64,000 nucleotides of DNA from Isoetes taiwanensis (GCA_021234155.1 JAJEKV010000002.1:18773592-18837591), one strand, 5' to 3'. Shown: positions 1 to 12,915, counted from the first letter of the stretch. Numbers and translations: made by a program. Notes: generated from the sequence alone by a model not told the origin.

Positions 1-3000
1 TCCTTCCGGAGCTTAGTACTCCGTGACCTCGACCTTCAAGATGGCTTCTACCTCCAAGAACTCAACACTCCCTTGGCGCACCAATGGATCGGCGCAAATT
101 GAAAATATCAAGTTCGTTTCTTCATCGCACCAGCTCCACATCGGCATCACCTATAACCTCTGGTGAGTTCGGATTGTTTCATTTTCTGCAGCGAGGAACT
201 CCGGCTCCCAACAAGAACAAATTACGACAATTTGTGGCTAACTTGTGTGAAGCCGGAAGATGGATATGCCTCCCAAGTCGATGGAAACCCTATACTCCTA
301 AACCCTCAAACCATAGCCTCTGCCTTTTCTCTACCCAATCCGCCCAATGCCTTGTCTTACCTTGACATTGGTAAATATGATATTTCCAAATTCGCTCTAT
401 TCCTTATAATCTTTGCACAAACCAAATTTTGTCCCACCTTTCCAAAGCAACATGATGCCTTTACCAAGTTTCTTTGGAGGAAATTTTTGGGTTACTCCAT
501 GAAGAATACCTCTATTAGCGATGTTTTCTACCATCGTACTATATCCTCACCAACACCCTTTGAAACAATCAATTGGACTCAACTCACGTATCGGAGATTT
601 CAGCAGCGGGGAACTTGGCGGATTTCGGAAAAATCCTAACTCTTCCTCGGAATGCCCCATGGGAGCCCACTTCGGGCTTTCATTAATCATCGGACCCCCG
701 GCGCCATCATGCCCCCTTCTCCACCAAGCCAACATCGACCTTATTGATGCTTTGAAAGGTCTTCAACCAAACTCTCCTCCTTCGGCACCATCAATCTCGG
801 CAGCCAACTCGAGGGCAGAAATATTTCACAACCGAGTCTCCACCTCTGTAAATTCCAATTCTCTAAAACCTATTCCTTACATTTGATAACCAACCACGGA
901 ACAACCACCCGGTTAACCTTGTGCAACAATTCCACTTTCGGACTCAGCGGCAGCGGCAAAAACAACGGCGGCGGCACAACAAAACTCCCATTGATCTCAC
1001 GGTACTCACAAGGACACTCCGCGGCAATGACCAAGGATCTATAAACAAGGGTGACGGACCAAAGCCATCCCATCCACCTCCTCACGCAGGTGGATACCTC
1101 TGATGAAGCTGTCCTCGGTACCTTGATGCCCTCTCAAGTGATCATCACCCGAACTTCATAGCGACCACGAGGGGCCGCGACCGCGAGTCCGTGGACCAAC
1201 TCAAGCGAAGTCACAACGAAGGCCGATTTGGGTATTTGTGAGGCGGAGAAGAAGCCTTGCACAATCAATTCATGATCCATCGAGAAACCCTTCATCAATC
1301 CCGGCAAATTGTCAAAGGAACTCAAGGAGTCCCTCAAACAAAAGCGACACCAAGTACAGCGATCTTGAGACCGCTACAACAATCGGTGCGTCACGAATAA
1401 TGCTACTCGGCCAGAAACGGCACGCCGTGCGACCAACTTGATACTTGAGTCCAAGGTCCGCGACTTTCGAAACCACCTTGCGAGAATAAGGATGCTCACA
1501 TCGCATCTCTCCAAGGCAAGTTAGACCAGCTCGCGGCAAAACGCGGCTGCGGATGCTCTTGAAATAGGCGCACTCAAAAGCGGACTTGCAAGCCACTCGG
1601 GCTTCAAGCTCCTCGATTCCCAACTTCTCGACAAGTCGGACACCTCACGCGCCAAAGTCCGCGGGCTGCAGACCCGGTCTCTCAGAGCAACAAGATATCA
1701 TTGCAGATTACAAGATCGGCTTTTCAGATAGGCTGGCGGGCGGCGGATGATGCGAAGAAAAAGCGAGAACAAACCTATCGGCTTGCTTACGCTATTCCCT
1801 GGACTATCGAAACCCGGCCGGTTACCATGACTATGTGCAAGCAAGGAAAAACACTTTTCTTTTATTACGGGTGAGAAACAAGGGTGATACCACAAGTCCC
1901 GGGTAGCTGATGTCGAGCGACATTGGCCCTTGATGTACGTCCGCGAGCGAGGCACACTTTGTGCTCGTCAATTTTGATATCCTACGGGTTGCGGATCTCG
2001 ACCATTTGGCTCTCGGAACCATAGCCCCCGGCTTATGTCATGCCGCGACTTCTACGGCACATGTTACTTTCGGGCTCATCACGGATAAGCGCGAGAACTT
2101 TAAAGGAGATACGGCGGGTTCTTTTGACCAAGAAGAACAAGTACCTCAAGATACAAAATTTACGCAAGCTGTTACCTCGGAATACATGCCTCTTCTGAGA
2201 AAGAAGTGGAGCTATGGCTAGCTGAACTTGGCGCGCTCGCCGGACACTATACAACTCACGAACAAGAACTTGACCTTGCGGTTGTTCTTACAACATTATG
2301 CTTCCTTGCCGCGATGCGCTGCGGGCTGAAAGCGAGCGTCCTCACGATGAGTGGGACCTGTACTGTGGCGACACATGTACATTCCGGTGCATGGGAGGCG
2401 GTTACCAAGCGACTACGAGAAGATATTATTGGAATTCCAAGAGCAGATGGGATGGCCGGCACCAACCCCCAAACAACAGAGTACACTAGCAAGCTTTGGA
2501 TGCCCACCTACGATCAAGGTCAATTCCCGGCATGGAGACAAAATTACGGACTCACTGAAGTCAAAGAACATGCGGATTGGACACCACGGCAATTGCGGCG
2601 GACAAGCGTTGGGACCGCGCTTCATCATGAGGCATAAATGGCGTGAGGATGAGACTTTGGACAACACCAACAAGCTGGATATACATGCCCAATGCGTGTT
2701 AGGTGGAAGGCTGCCGAATGCAATTTCTGGTCTTGTAACCTTCCTTGCCAAGGCCAAAACCAGCTGATCCATACGTATTTCGGCAAAAGCGAAGTGCGTG
2801 CGGCACTCATGACCATACTCGGTATCGCGAGAAGCGCCAAGTGCGGATCCATTTTGCAACCCCAATGCAAATCTTTGGAAAGTTCGGGTTGGACCTTGTC
2901 TTATACATGGAGATCACAAATCTTCCATCGAGATCCGCCCCGCATTTGGAGAACATGATTTCGAAGGCTTTCTCATAGGGGCGGTAGAATGTTTGGCATC

Positions 3001-3160
3001 GGGACTCAAGCAAATCTGGAAAAGAGGCGAACAACACTTTCGGTGAATCTGATGGTGAGCCTCCCTCATCTCTATATTCAAGATCGAGGAAAGATGAGCG
3101 AGGATTCCCACCCCGAATTCATGCCCCTTTTCTAGCCAATAAGTGTAGTTTGGTAGGGGA
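1..3160 (+). mobile_element. Degraded LTR retrotransposon interior, 3' part
   Basis: This stretch lies directly upstream of a probable LTR and has scattered plus-strand protein-like segments but no long intact frame. The clearest is at 163-886. Weaker ones lie around 2206-2637 and 2745-2978, where a segment containing FGKFGLDLV vaguely resembles the start of a retroviral-type integrase core. I could not confirm any domain. Orientation is inferred from the coding-like segments and from the LTR following on the same strand. The rest of the element would lie left of the window. The base composition is relatively GC-rich, like the Gypsy remnant at 6-11 kb. Confidence 0.45.
163..886 (+). pseudogene. 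Frameshifted ORF of unknown function inside LTR element
   Basis: Two overlapping plus-strand frames (163-639 and 521-886) read as one protein interrupted by a frameshift near 550-600. The first half has a globular composition, with segments such as LNPQTIASAF, ISKFALFLIIFAQ and FTKFLWRKFLGY. The second continues with GELGGFRKNP and GAHFGLSLII, then becomes Pro/Ser-rich. I do not recognise the family. Its place just upstream of a 3' LTR would suit the extra ORF that some plant Ty3/Gypsy elements carry between pol and the 3' LTR, but that is inference. It could also be a host gene fragment captured by the element. Confidence 0.35.
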
Positions 3161-3660
3161 GTGTTAGCCACGTGCACTGGCGGACACCTGCAGGTCTATA
3201 CTTGCTGCATGGCGAGGCCCCCAGCCCACGGTGTCCAAGAAGAGGGATCCACAAAGCCCGCGGCGGGTCAAAGCTCCTCAAAAGCGAGAAGACCCAAAGG
3301 TAGGACCCGCGGCGGGCCACTACTTGTCTGTTTGCGCGGCCGGCGGACGGCTCAATTCTGTTGAGTGCCCAAGTAGTGGAACGCAGCGTTGTCATGATGA
3401 GGATCAGATTCGGGCCCGTAGGCCACTCAGGTGTTCCTATATATTGTAGCATTTTGCTCCTTCCGGAGGGTTGAGTGTTCTTTTGTGTCCTCTGAGGCGG
3501 AACATCTTTGAGTGCTTTGTTAATGCGCTCTTTTTGAGCCTTCATTGTACACTTGTTTTGATCAATGGATTGCGTGTTCTCCACAAGTGTCTTGTGTGTT
3601 TCATTGTGTATTGCAATTCTTTGTTTTATCGAGTTTTTCTTGTTCTTTCCTCTGTTAGCA
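3161..3660 (+). repeat. Probable 3' LTR
   Basis: A purine-rich run (GGTAGGGGAG) ends at 3160 and is followed at once by TGTTAGCCACG, the classic polypurine-tract/LTR-start arrangement. A TATA-like CTATATATTG lies near 3434, followed by T-rich sequence. The right end is placed at a CA dinucleotide (CTGTTAGCA, near 3660), giving about 500 bp with TG...CA termini. The partner LTR would be outside the window, so neither length nor boundary can be checked by self-comparison. Confidence 0.4.
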
Positions 3661-5899
3661 AAAATCCGGCGTGACAAAGTGTCTCGGGATTTACCACTGC
3701 GGACTTCAAGGATCTCGAGAGATGCATCCCTCGAGCGATCCGATTTAATGCGGGACCCCAGAAACCGGATCGATTTTCCTTTTACGTTCCATATATGTGT
3801 CTCTCCGAAATTATTTAGTTGCTCCTTGAAAAAAGGTTCATAGATCAAGGAACTTGCGTCGGGGCGGAAAGATTTTGAACGGTGCTGAAATTTTCCTGCG
3901 AGTTCGAAGTACAAAGGCATTGAGTTTAGCAATATCTTCATCTTTGGTACTTTCGGGAGGCTGACTTTGGACTTGTTATGCTCCAATAAGTCTGAATTCT
4001 GGCCCGGCGGGTGAGCTGCTGATCTCGCGAGTTGGTGACTTGAGCTTGTGTGTACTCTTGAGATCATGAGCACGTAAGGGAGCTCGTGCTGTCTTGAAGT
4101 TTGGCCTCCAAAGTGGCAACAGGCGGTTCGCGGACGAAGGTCTTGGTGTCTTGCGTGAGAGGCCTCGGTGCGTTGAACCCAGCTCATAAGGCGTCTTGGG
4201 ATTCTTGTAACTTGTTGTCTCCAGTCGTGACGACTGGCATCCTGGCGTCTTGTGATACAACAATTCTTAAAGGTGTTGTGGTGGTGGGTTAGGCTTGAAG
4301 ATCTGGTGTGGGAGGTTTGGGAAAATGATGTGAAGTGGAACTTGTGTAAGCCCGGAGGAAGATACAACATGACATGGTGTGGTGGTGTGGTCATGACCGA
4401 GGGAAGATGGAAATTAGTGATGTGCCAACCTAGGTGATTATTTGGAAGGGGGCAGTAGTGGTGGAAGTATGAGAATTTGGTGGTGTGGGAGGGAAGTAAT
4501 GGCCGGATGAGGGCTTGAAAGTGCCCTCCACGAAGCTTGAAATGGAAGTGGTACCGAAGGCGGTCCATTTCTTGGAAAACGATAGAACATCATTTGGGGC
4601 CAATCTATGTGGTGTTTGGGGTGTGTAGCGTGGGACAGGTTATAGAAAAGCTTATTGATATGGGTGTTCTTGATAGAATACCCAGGAATTTCGCATACAA
4701 AATTTCACAAAGGTCTCATGAGGAAAGCAGCCGATGTGGTGAGGCGATGGACATTGGCATGATAAGCGAGGTGCGCCAAACTACAGCTGACATCAATATC
4801 TGTATAGCAGACCATGATACACAAGGGTGTGCAAAGGGAATATGAAATACCTCGAAATCAAGTGTTGAGTCAATGAAATAGTGGTGCCATAAAACCCACG
4901 ATGTGGTGTACTCTTTCGCGGGGCTGTTAACAATATGTGGCGATGGCTAGCGGGGGCAGGATTTGGGCGGAAGTTCCATTTGTAAAAATGTGAGGGCAGC
5001 CACAAGGGCTTGAAAGTTTGCGTCAAGAAACGACAAGATGCCAAGCAATGAAGAAGTGTAGAAAAATCTTAGAGACAGCCGGAGGGATGGAAGCGAAGGA
5101 TGAGGAAGAATCCCGAAAAAGGTTTGTTTTAGGAAACGTTAGTTTAGAGGCCTTTTGGGCGAAAGAGGTATGAAGAGTATGCGAAGCAGGAACCCGTTGA
5201 TGATGCGGTGTCAAAATCTGTGAAGGGGTATTAAAGGCAAAAATTTGGCTAAGTCCCAAAAGCGTAAGGGAGAAACAATGAGCGGTGAGGATGAGGCGTG
5301 AAAGAAAAGATCGGGATGTGACGGATGGCAAGGACACCCATTAATGTTACGGCGGTGCGTGGAAGGAATGGCATTCAATCGGCAACTCAGTGGGATATCA
5401 TTAAAAGAATGTGTGGAAAGGTACCATGGCTAGATATGCGGCGGGGAAACGATTCTCATTTAGAAACAGACCTTGCATTGCAAACCGTTGGCGATTTGTG
5501 TGATTGGTCCGCGTCGACAAAGGAGTTCCTCGGTTGGCTATATAAGGCGAGCGAGGAAGCGAAGGCATCGATGGGCTCGGTATGGCTGGCTTGGCGAGCG
5601 AAAAGATTGCACCATGCCCACTAAGCTGTCGGGAGTGGATCACTTGTAAGATGGATTATGCGGATCTACGGGCTGCCACAACGGGTGGCATTGCATGGGC
5701 GGCTGGTGTGCGGGATGGCTGAACATCCGACCGAAGACCAGCGGGATGGAGGTGATTTGCACCTTATTTGGGATCGAATGGGAACCTCTACCATCTCCTC
5801 GCATCACCTCTGCTCGAACCGGGTAGAGGGTTTTCCCTCTTGGGACTTAGTAGATGGGGCTCGAGCCGTTTTTGTATATAGGGCGGTGCCCATAAGCGG
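3661..5899. other. No recognisable gene; retroelement-flank sequence
   Basis: No domain is seen on either strand. Around 4260-4560 the plus strand is strongly G/T-rich, which creates a long but low-information frame on the minus strand (see rejected items). The region may hold the 3' LTR of the minus-strand Gypsy element, which would be expected below about 5.9 kb, but no second copy is available to prove it. Confidence 0.4.
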
Positions 5900-6389
5900 A
5901 AATATTTGGGCTGCGCCCACATTTTGTAAAAATCTCCACTATAATATAATCTACCGCCTTTCTAGTCACTTTACGTGGTGTTTGATTCTTGAACTTGTCT
6001 ACGTGTTGGGATGTTCACTTTTACGTGTGATGAAATGCTTTGAGGCGAAAACCATTAACTAATGTAGGTAATGGAGTGCCATCTAATTCGCTAGTTGGAA
6101 AACACTTGGTCTAACCACTTGAACAATTTGATAAGGGCCAAACCAGCGAAACTTGAGTTTACAGGAAAATTTTTGTACTGGAATCATAAAGAAGAACCAA
6201 ATCTCCTTGTTTGAATGTTTTTGTCTTCAAGCGTTTGTCATGTAAAGATTTTTGCAAGCTGTTGTCCATGAAGAACACGAATATAAGCATCCTTCGAAGT
6301 TCATCCAAGCTGTTCTAATTGATAGACCCGTTCTTTGAGGCATTTGGTGGATTATGAAGCGTTAGCCGGTTGAAAGCAGTGTTGGAAGG

Positions 6390-7096
6390 ATGTATTCAAA
6401 TGGCATGAGAGCTTCGACCATAAACCAATTTAAAAGGAGTGTGACCGTAGCAATCTTGAAACAAGTATTGTAGGCCCAAAAAACGATAGGAAGTTTTATG
6501 CACGCCAATAAATGCGGGAGCGTCACAAATTTTCTTGAGAATGGTGACGAGTTTTGTTGGTGCTACGCCAACCCATTGCCTTGAGGATAGTAAGGTGTGC
6601 TCTTGTGATGATGTATCGGGGAGATAATCCGTCAGCTCTTTGATAGTATGATTGATGAAAATGAACACCACGGTCCTTACGACCCGACTCAGGTAAGGCG
6701 GCCGAATCAGCGTGATGATTTGTTGATAGAGGACTCTAGGCGTGCATTGCGGCGGTGTTATGCGGAAGTGCACAAGCTTCCGCCCATTTGGTGGCGTAGT
6801 CGGTGAGAACGGGAATGTATCGAGACGCAGTGTGCCTAGAGGGGAGGATCTATAGGTCCCACAAAGTCCATTCCCCATTTCTTTGAAGGAAGTGGCGTGG
6901 CGGCCGGCGTCAAGGGGAAGGCGTCCGCGGGGCGTGGGGGCGTCCACCGGGCAAAAGCGTCCTGCGTCTTGCGTGCGTGAGCATCTTTGGCGTGGGCCAA
7001 TAATACCGGCGAAGGATTTTTTGCGTGCGTGGTGTCACCATGAAAATGACCACCACCGAGCCCTTGATGAGCTTCTCGAACAATGCGGAACTTCAT
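6390..7096 (-). pseudogene. Gypsy integrase
   Basis: The N-terminal zinc region has REAHQGLGGGHFHGD (two His of the HHCC motif), but the two Cys are not readable in the expected place. The core begins with KWGMDFVGPI, the conserved first-Asp strand of plant Gypsy integrases. Further on come INHTIKELTDY and the C-terminal HTPFKLVYGR (about 6405-6435). The middle, where the second Asp and the Glu should lie, is shifted in frame. The enzyme would join element cDNA to chromosomes. As sequenced it is non-functional. Confidence 0.75.
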
Positions 7097-7224
7097 GAGG
7101 TAGAACCACGGCGTCGAAGGATGGTGTCCTTACCCTTTTGTAGAGATGTCCGGCAACCATGGTGTAGTCCGCGGACCTCGGAGAAATTGATGGCGGCGGG
7201 ATTGTCGGCTGGCGGAAAGGCGTC

Positions 7225-7640
7225 TCATCTTACGGTGGAAAGCACACGTGAGGAGAATGCTGGCTGAAAATCATGGAACCAATGTGGTGTTGCCGTGACT
7301 AAAAGAGTTGAGCATCGGGGAAAGGCGTCACGAGACCCGATTGCGGGATCATCGGTGTGGATCGCGTGAAAGATAATCGGAACAACATGAGATTTACCCG
7401 CCTTATGAGCGATTTCAAAAGGAGCAAATTCTTGGAAAAGAAGGACAACGAGCAATGCGGCCCGTGGGCGTGGACTTGTTGATCAAATAGAGAAGTGCTT
7501 GGTGGTCCACAAAGAACTTGATTTGACTGCCCAAAAGGTAATGGCCAGGCGTTGGACTGAGAAAATGAGACCCAAAGCTTCGCGCTCAGATGGCGAATAG
7601 TTGCTTCAGCGGAGAATTGAGTTTTAATTTTGGCGTAGCG
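7225..7640 (-). pseudogene. Gypsy RNase H region
   Basis: The recognisable part is the end of the RNase H domain, LLFQEFAPFEIAHKAGKSHV (about 7380-7455). This corresponds to the family's conserved QEFDF-x-I-x-HxxGK-x-H-x-VAD ending that connects to integrase. The upstream catalytic part (about 7460-7640) is too disrupted to read. It lies between RT and integrase, as in complete Gypsy polyproteins. Confidence 0.6.
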
Positions 7641-7779
7641 ATTTGGTTTATCGATTAATGCGCATCATATTCTTGAGAAAGAACAGCTCAATAGCAAGCG
7701 CGGGACATCGACATGAGCGTGAAAGGGCTTGTCCCATTGAGGAGGAACAAGAACCGGTGCACGGTAAGCAAAAGCTTAT

Positions 7780-8600
7780 TTGTTGGAAGCGACTTCTTTG
7801 GGAATTCAAGCCCGGTGGATTAGATCACCCGTGAGTTTATGAATGGGATCTGCAATGGCTGCCAGTCCGGTATGAAGGTGGGTAATAATTGACCTTTCGG
7901 GAAAAGCGTGTCTCTTTGATATTGGCTGGTGCTTGAGCTTTGAGCACCTGGCCCGATTTTTGGCGAGGATCGGTGGTGATTCTGCTGGCGACAACATGGC
8001 CCTACGGGAGAACACCGGAAGTGGCATAAAGGTGCATTTCTGAGGTTGAGACTAATTGGGACTCATCACATTTACGGAAGGCGAGTTCAATTTATCCAAA
8101 TGGTCAGCCATGGAGCTGTGGCCCGGAGAGAAGTCATCTTGAAAAATTTGCAGAAGGGATTTTCCTTCATGAAATCATGAAAAGCGAGAGCATGATCGTT
8201 GAAATGTTGAAGGAGAGTTGGATAATCCAAAGGAACCACCTTGTAGGCAAAAGTGCCCCGCGGGGGTGGTGAAAGTGGTCTTGAGTTGATGATTCTTTGA
8301 TGGAGATCGATTGCTTGAGAAGAAAAACCATCCATAAAGGTACATCTCATGTCCGGCCACTTCTTCGGAACAGTACGTGAAGGGAAGTGGAAAATGATCC
8401 TTCCGTGGCTGATTGAGTTTCAGATAGTCTACCCAGGCCAGCGGATCTTACCATTGTGCTTAAGGGCAATGGCGATGGGGCTCACCCATTGAGAATGTTT
8501 GACCTCATAGATCAAACTGCGGCAAGGAGTTTGTCAATTTCTTGGCCCAGCGATCGCGGTAATTAGGGTTGAGCACATGCTTGTCGTTGCTACAGCTTGG
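7780..8600 (-). pseudogene. Gypsy reverse transcriptase
   Basis: The N-terminal part has the conserved NPNYRDR segment (about 8560) and then VSPI with KHNGKIR (about 8430-8480). The palm region follows with FMDGFS at about 8330. The catalytic pair is present as FQDDF, with the two Asp codons at 8133-8138, equivalent to the YxDD box. These motifs are in three frames. The order and spacing fit Ty3/Gypsy RT. Because the DD pair survives while frames are broken, the element may be younger than the frame damage suggests. Confidence 0.75.
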
Positions 8601-9204
8601 TCGTGCATCAGATTTGGTAGGAATGGTGAGTTCCCCAAGCTTTGTTGATTCCCGAAGATCTTTGTAACTCGGCGAAAATGTGTTTTGAATTTTTTGAGCA
8701 GCTTGGCGGTACGATACGATAAGGAGCCCGGAAGGTTTGCGGCAATGCGGACGGGTTGATTGTTGCCAACATCCACAATCTCGACTTGAGTCACGAATAT
8801 GGGGTATGACATTATCTGGACAATGTGTGCGAGGAGGTTGGAGCATAACGGATCGTGTGGCACTGCGTGGTAAAAAAAAGAGGTTGCCGGTTTCATCTAG
8901 CGATGGTTGCTTCATGGCTAGCGTGTACATCAGCGAGGAGTTCTTTGGAGTGTCGGCATCACGAAAAGTGATCAACAGCGTTGGATTTGCGATTGCAAGG
9001 AGCCGGTAGGGGTCAAGCAAGGCGACCTGGCGGTCACGATCAAGAGTCATTTCTCCCCAGGATCGGCATATTCGAGGGTAGGATGATAACCGGCATCCGG
9101 TGGTGCACTGAACGATAAATATCTGAGCTTCTTGAGAATCGATTAATGCGAAGAGAGGTTCCGCATTGTCAGCGAAATGATCCTGCACGTTTTGCAAGTC
9201 CATG

Positions 9205-9550
9205 GTGGCATTGAGATGACCATCACGTGATGACTAAGCGGTAAGAGTGGCCCGGTAATGGATACTCTTTGCTGGGCGGAGAAAGGGTCTTCCCACCAGC
9301 ATTTCATAGTCACTGGATGCCCGCCCGACTTTCCAAACTCCAAATTCCATGGGAAGCGGAGATCACCAATGTTGATGTGAAGAATAGGTGTGGCGCTTGA
9401 GGTCTCGTGATATGGCCATTAGCCAATTTGATGTCATATGGGACGCGAAAAGAGTTGTGTGATGCCCATTTGTTTTTGCGGAGTTTATCAGGTGATGAGA
9501 TTATTTGCACTACCTCCATCGATTTGAACATGGTTGACTTGCGATTTCCC
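9205..9550 (-). pseudogene. Gypsy aspartic protease
   Basis: On the minus strand, the segment encoded near 9505-9545 reads QIDGGSANNLIT, matching the retropepsin active-site pattern D-[TSG]-G-[SA] with Gly in the second position. It is followed by a strand-rich stretch with KLANGHITRPQ and then a GRPFL-like segment in another frame, as in plant Gypsy proteases. The domain is split over at least three frames. It sits between gag and RT, as expected. The function would be polyprotein maturation, but this copy cannot make an intact enzyme as sequenced. Confidence 0.6.
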
Positions 9551-10072
9551 GTTGCATGGACGTGGGTGTAGAGGTAGCCACGCCCCAACTAAAGCAGTTG
9601 GGAGTGGTAGCGGTCCTTGAAGCGGGGCGAGTTTTTAAAATGGTAGCCAAGCTTAAAGGAATTTTGATCTTGGCAAGCTCCTCTTGGAGTTGAGAGGTAC
9701 ATGAGAAAAAGGATCTGCTTTGGTTCCAGTGGTGGAGTGCGTGGCGGGGAGGCGGCAACTTTAATAAGTCAACCTCGGCTGCAATATTGGGATATGTCAC
9801 GAGGCGTGGAGGTTGAGATGTTGAAGGTGTATCTTGTCTTTGTTGAGCTCTAGTGGTGGCATGAACATTTGCCAATGTCGCGACCTTGCCGGCTGCATGA
9901 GATTCAAAATGCTTTGGCGAACTTTGGGCATGACATTTGGCATGAGCTTTTTCTAAGTCGAGGTGCAAAGTGAACCTTTTTTTAGATCCTCATGAGGAAT
10001 GGTGTCAGCTGCAAAGGCGGGGTCGTGTCGCCGAATAATAGTCAAGGGGCGTGATGCCAGTGCGGCGTGAAA

Positions 10073-11016
10073 CTAGACCAACCCAATTTGTGGTTTGCTG
10101 GGGAGGATTAAGTGCACGAAAAATTTCCTCTTGGGCTTGTTGATCCAGGTGAGGTTGATTTCTTTGGAGCTGGTTGATAAGCGTGATTCTTTTGGCTCTT
10201 GGGGGGCTTCAAGAAAAATCAGCGGGCCTTGTTTGCCATTAGCAAGCGAGTTGGTAAGCCGTGGCGGACCGATGTGGTCTGATTTGTACGAGGAAGCTGG
10301 ACTGAACTTGTGGAAGTTGAGGACCTGCCGTGGTGGTATGACCCCATTCTTGGCAGGTGATAGCACTGGAGCTTTAGAAGGATCAAAGGAGGGCGTTGGT
10401 TGGATCCCGTGGTTGGTCACATTCTGCTGATAGAGTTCGTGGGCTGCTTTTTGAAGAGAAGGGCTGGCGATAGTGCGATTGTGGCTGAGGTGTGGTTTGC
10501 ACTTGATAAACCATTTTGTTGCGGAGCGGTGTGGGATGAGTCGCGAGTGCACTCTTAGTGGCATGATTGCACATGTTGCATAAGCTTGCAATGAAGGCGG
10601 GCCATTGGTGGAGTTGCACTCATTGGCCAAATGCCTTGATATTTGCAAATATGGCACCAGATTTGGCTACTTGTACGTGGATTAAGCGTGTTGAAGGCTG
10701 AGCGGCCGTTTGTGGAACCATGGCGGGGTGGAATGAGCAGGGAGCTCTTGAAGAGCCACGCCTCGGGGAGGAAACATTGTAGCGGAGTGATTGACAAGGT
10801 CGATAGCTTGCTCAAAGTTTTTGGGCCTTGGTATTCGATCATGAATAAGCGAGGAGAAGTCCTTGGAGAAACCGGACAAAATGCGGCTCGTGTGTAGGGT
10901 ACTCCCTTGAGCTTCTTTAGCGAGAATGTGAAGTCGATCCATAAAATCAGGGGCGGAACTTCAGGTGGGCTCTTGTTGAAGTTCATTTGGTTGCTTGAGA
11001 TGAAGTTGATCATCAT
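10073..11016 (-). pseudogene. gag: Gypsy gag with CCHC zinc knuckle
   Basis: The capsid-like part reads in two frames and includes FSSLIHDRIPRPKNFEQAID (positions 10,682-10,942), a pattern typical of plant Gypsy Gag. Downstream lies a CCHC knuckle (Cys-x2-Cys-x4-His-x4-Cys) encoded at about 10,616-10,656. Its first half (WCHICKYQG) and second half (HLANEC) are in different frames because one C is missing between them. Gag would package element RNA in the cytoplasm. The part after the knuckle is Ser/Pro-rich and lacks a clear domain. The true start codon cannot be assigned. Confidence 0.7.
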
Positions 11017-11907
11017 CCCAGTGGTCCGTAATGAGAAAGAAAAGCAGTGCGCATTTGGGACCAGTCTTGTTTCAATGGCTTTTGTTGGACGCAGGCCATT
11101 GATAGGGAAGAACCACCTTGATGTGGTGGAAAAAGATGTGAAATTTGAGCAATACCATAGCTCCCATAGCCCGACGGGTTCCTATGCACAGCCTAATTAT
11201 ATTACATAGGAAACTAAGGATCTACACTAGAGCATACTACATGGCCTATAGGTCTCTACCCCCTCCAAACACAAGAGGAACAACATGATCAACCATCATC
11301 ACATAATCATCATGAACACAATATATGATGAACATCTTAACCTAATCATACATATCTAACTAACAGCTTAGGGTTCCTTGATTAGGTTCAAGATGTTCAA
11401 CAAAGGATCTAGGGTGGCTCTACTCTAGACACAAAATACTAACCCATCTCGAGGACTAACTTCCGATGAATCCTAACTATGAACTCTACCCAACCCTACC
11501 TCCTCCAGAAGCTTCCTCCCATCCCCTCGGCGCCTCCATGCTCCTTGACGAGGTTCGAAGACTTGTTCCTCAACGATCATACACACCTTCCGGGGGCTCT
11601 TTCGCTTCCAGTCGGCTTATGATTTAATCCTGCTCAAAATTCGGGTTTGGGCACTTAGATGAGTGTCAAAAGCTAGGGTCGTGGAAAAGAGGTTTTAGGG
11701 TTAGGGTTAGAGCTAATATAGATGTGGGTCCACATAGGATGCCATGTGGCACCACTAGGGTTAGGCCGTGTGGCGGTTGCCCCAATAGGATAAGGCCATG
11801 TGGAAATGGGTCTTATCCTAAGGTTATCTAAGTTAAGTAATTAACTTAGATGTGCACCCCTTGCCACTTTCTAAGGCATACAAGGCTACCTAGGTAGACT
11901 TGTATGG

Positions 11908-11959
11908 TGACGGGTCCAGGAATATACGTATTTATAGCGTATATTCCCCTGGAACGTCA
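11908..11959. repeat. Foldback with about 21-nt arms
   Basis: The left arm (11,908-11,928) contains TGACG, TCCAGG and AATATACG. The right arm (11,938-11,959) contains their reverse complements in order, CGTATATT, CCTGGA and CGTCA, around a 9-nt loop (TATTTATAG), with one small bulge and a 2-nt mismatch. It could be a relic miniature transposon or the joined ends of an excised element. Confidence 0.6.
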
Positions 11960-12915
11960 CAATATCCTTCTAAAGGCATGATGCCAAATTTATAATATTA
12001 TATGTACCTCAACAAATGCATCCAGTAATTGAACAATATATTATTAGACATAGTGTGTGTATATGTCCATCCATATACCTTGGTATTCTTCTAAAGGCAT
12101 GATGTTCAATTCTTAGTCAGAGTGGGACTTTTATGTACCTCAACAAATATCTCAAGACAAATATGAATGCATAAGTCATACCTTTGGATATATCTGCCAA
12201 CCAATGCAAGACCCTAAGATTAAGACAATGTTAATGTTGTTTTTTCAAGGGACTACAGAATGCATATAACGCATATAACGTATACAACCCATAAGATTAA
12301 GACAATGTTAGTTTCGCTTTTTCAAGAGGCTAAAGTCTTAAGACATATGGCATACAAAATAGAAATAGGGTCGGCTATTTTTTGGCATCGAGGTTCAATC
12401 ACGAGCTGCCACGTGGCGATGCCGCTTACTGAGCAAATGGAAGTAGGGTCTTCCCATTCCGTGGACCGCCAGCTCAAGTTCTCTTTAGGGTTTTGTTTTA
12501 TCTCCGCATCGCCAGCCGGTGTCCGCCAGTTACACGAAGCTACGTAATGCGACAAGGTAATGCGACGAGCTCTGTAATGCAACGAGCTCTGTAAGGTCAT
12601 CAGCAAATGCGGCAAGGTAGTGCTTCGCAGGTAGTTCAAGCTCTGTAACCAGGTAGTTCTTCGCAGGGTCTTCTTGATTTTTTGCAGTTTTTCTTGAACT
12701 GAGGGTTTTTCTTTGCAGATAACAGATCATTTCTCCGCAGATAGTAGAAGAAGGTCTTGTTTTTGTTTTCCCGAATGATAGCGCGATCACCGATGCGCAA
12801 ATGCCGCTCTTCTGCGATGCTTTCTTAAAAAAATCTTTGAAAGAACAAAGCAAAGAAGTCGCAAAACCCCTTAAATATGCTCCGGATCTACCACCGCCTC
12901 CCTATTTCTATTTTG

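Larger units (their letters stand above)
5900..11210 (-). mobile_element. Ty3/Gypsy LTR retrotransposon, decayed polyprotein
   Basis: Reading the minus strand from 11.2 kb down to 5.9 kb gives gag, aspartic protease, reverse transcriptase, RNase H and integrase. Integrase after RT/RNase H is the Ty3/Gypsy order. Every domain is split among frames by single-base indels, so no polyprotein is intact. LTRs could not be delimited: sequences beyond either end show no obvious mutual similarity by eye. Many breaks may be sequencing errors rather than mutations (see the CAG/CTG finding). The outer limits are approximate. Confidence 0.85.

Noticed and set aside
3132-4568. 478-codon open frame on the minus strand
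   Set aside because: Its composition is Ser/Arg/His/Thr/Pro with no domain. It spans the probable LTR and a G/T-rich stretch, so it is most likely an open antisense frame.
11690-11712. Interstitial telomere-like repeat (TTTAGGGTTAGGGTTAG)
   Set aside because: Only about three degenerate units are present, which is common by chance in plant DNA.
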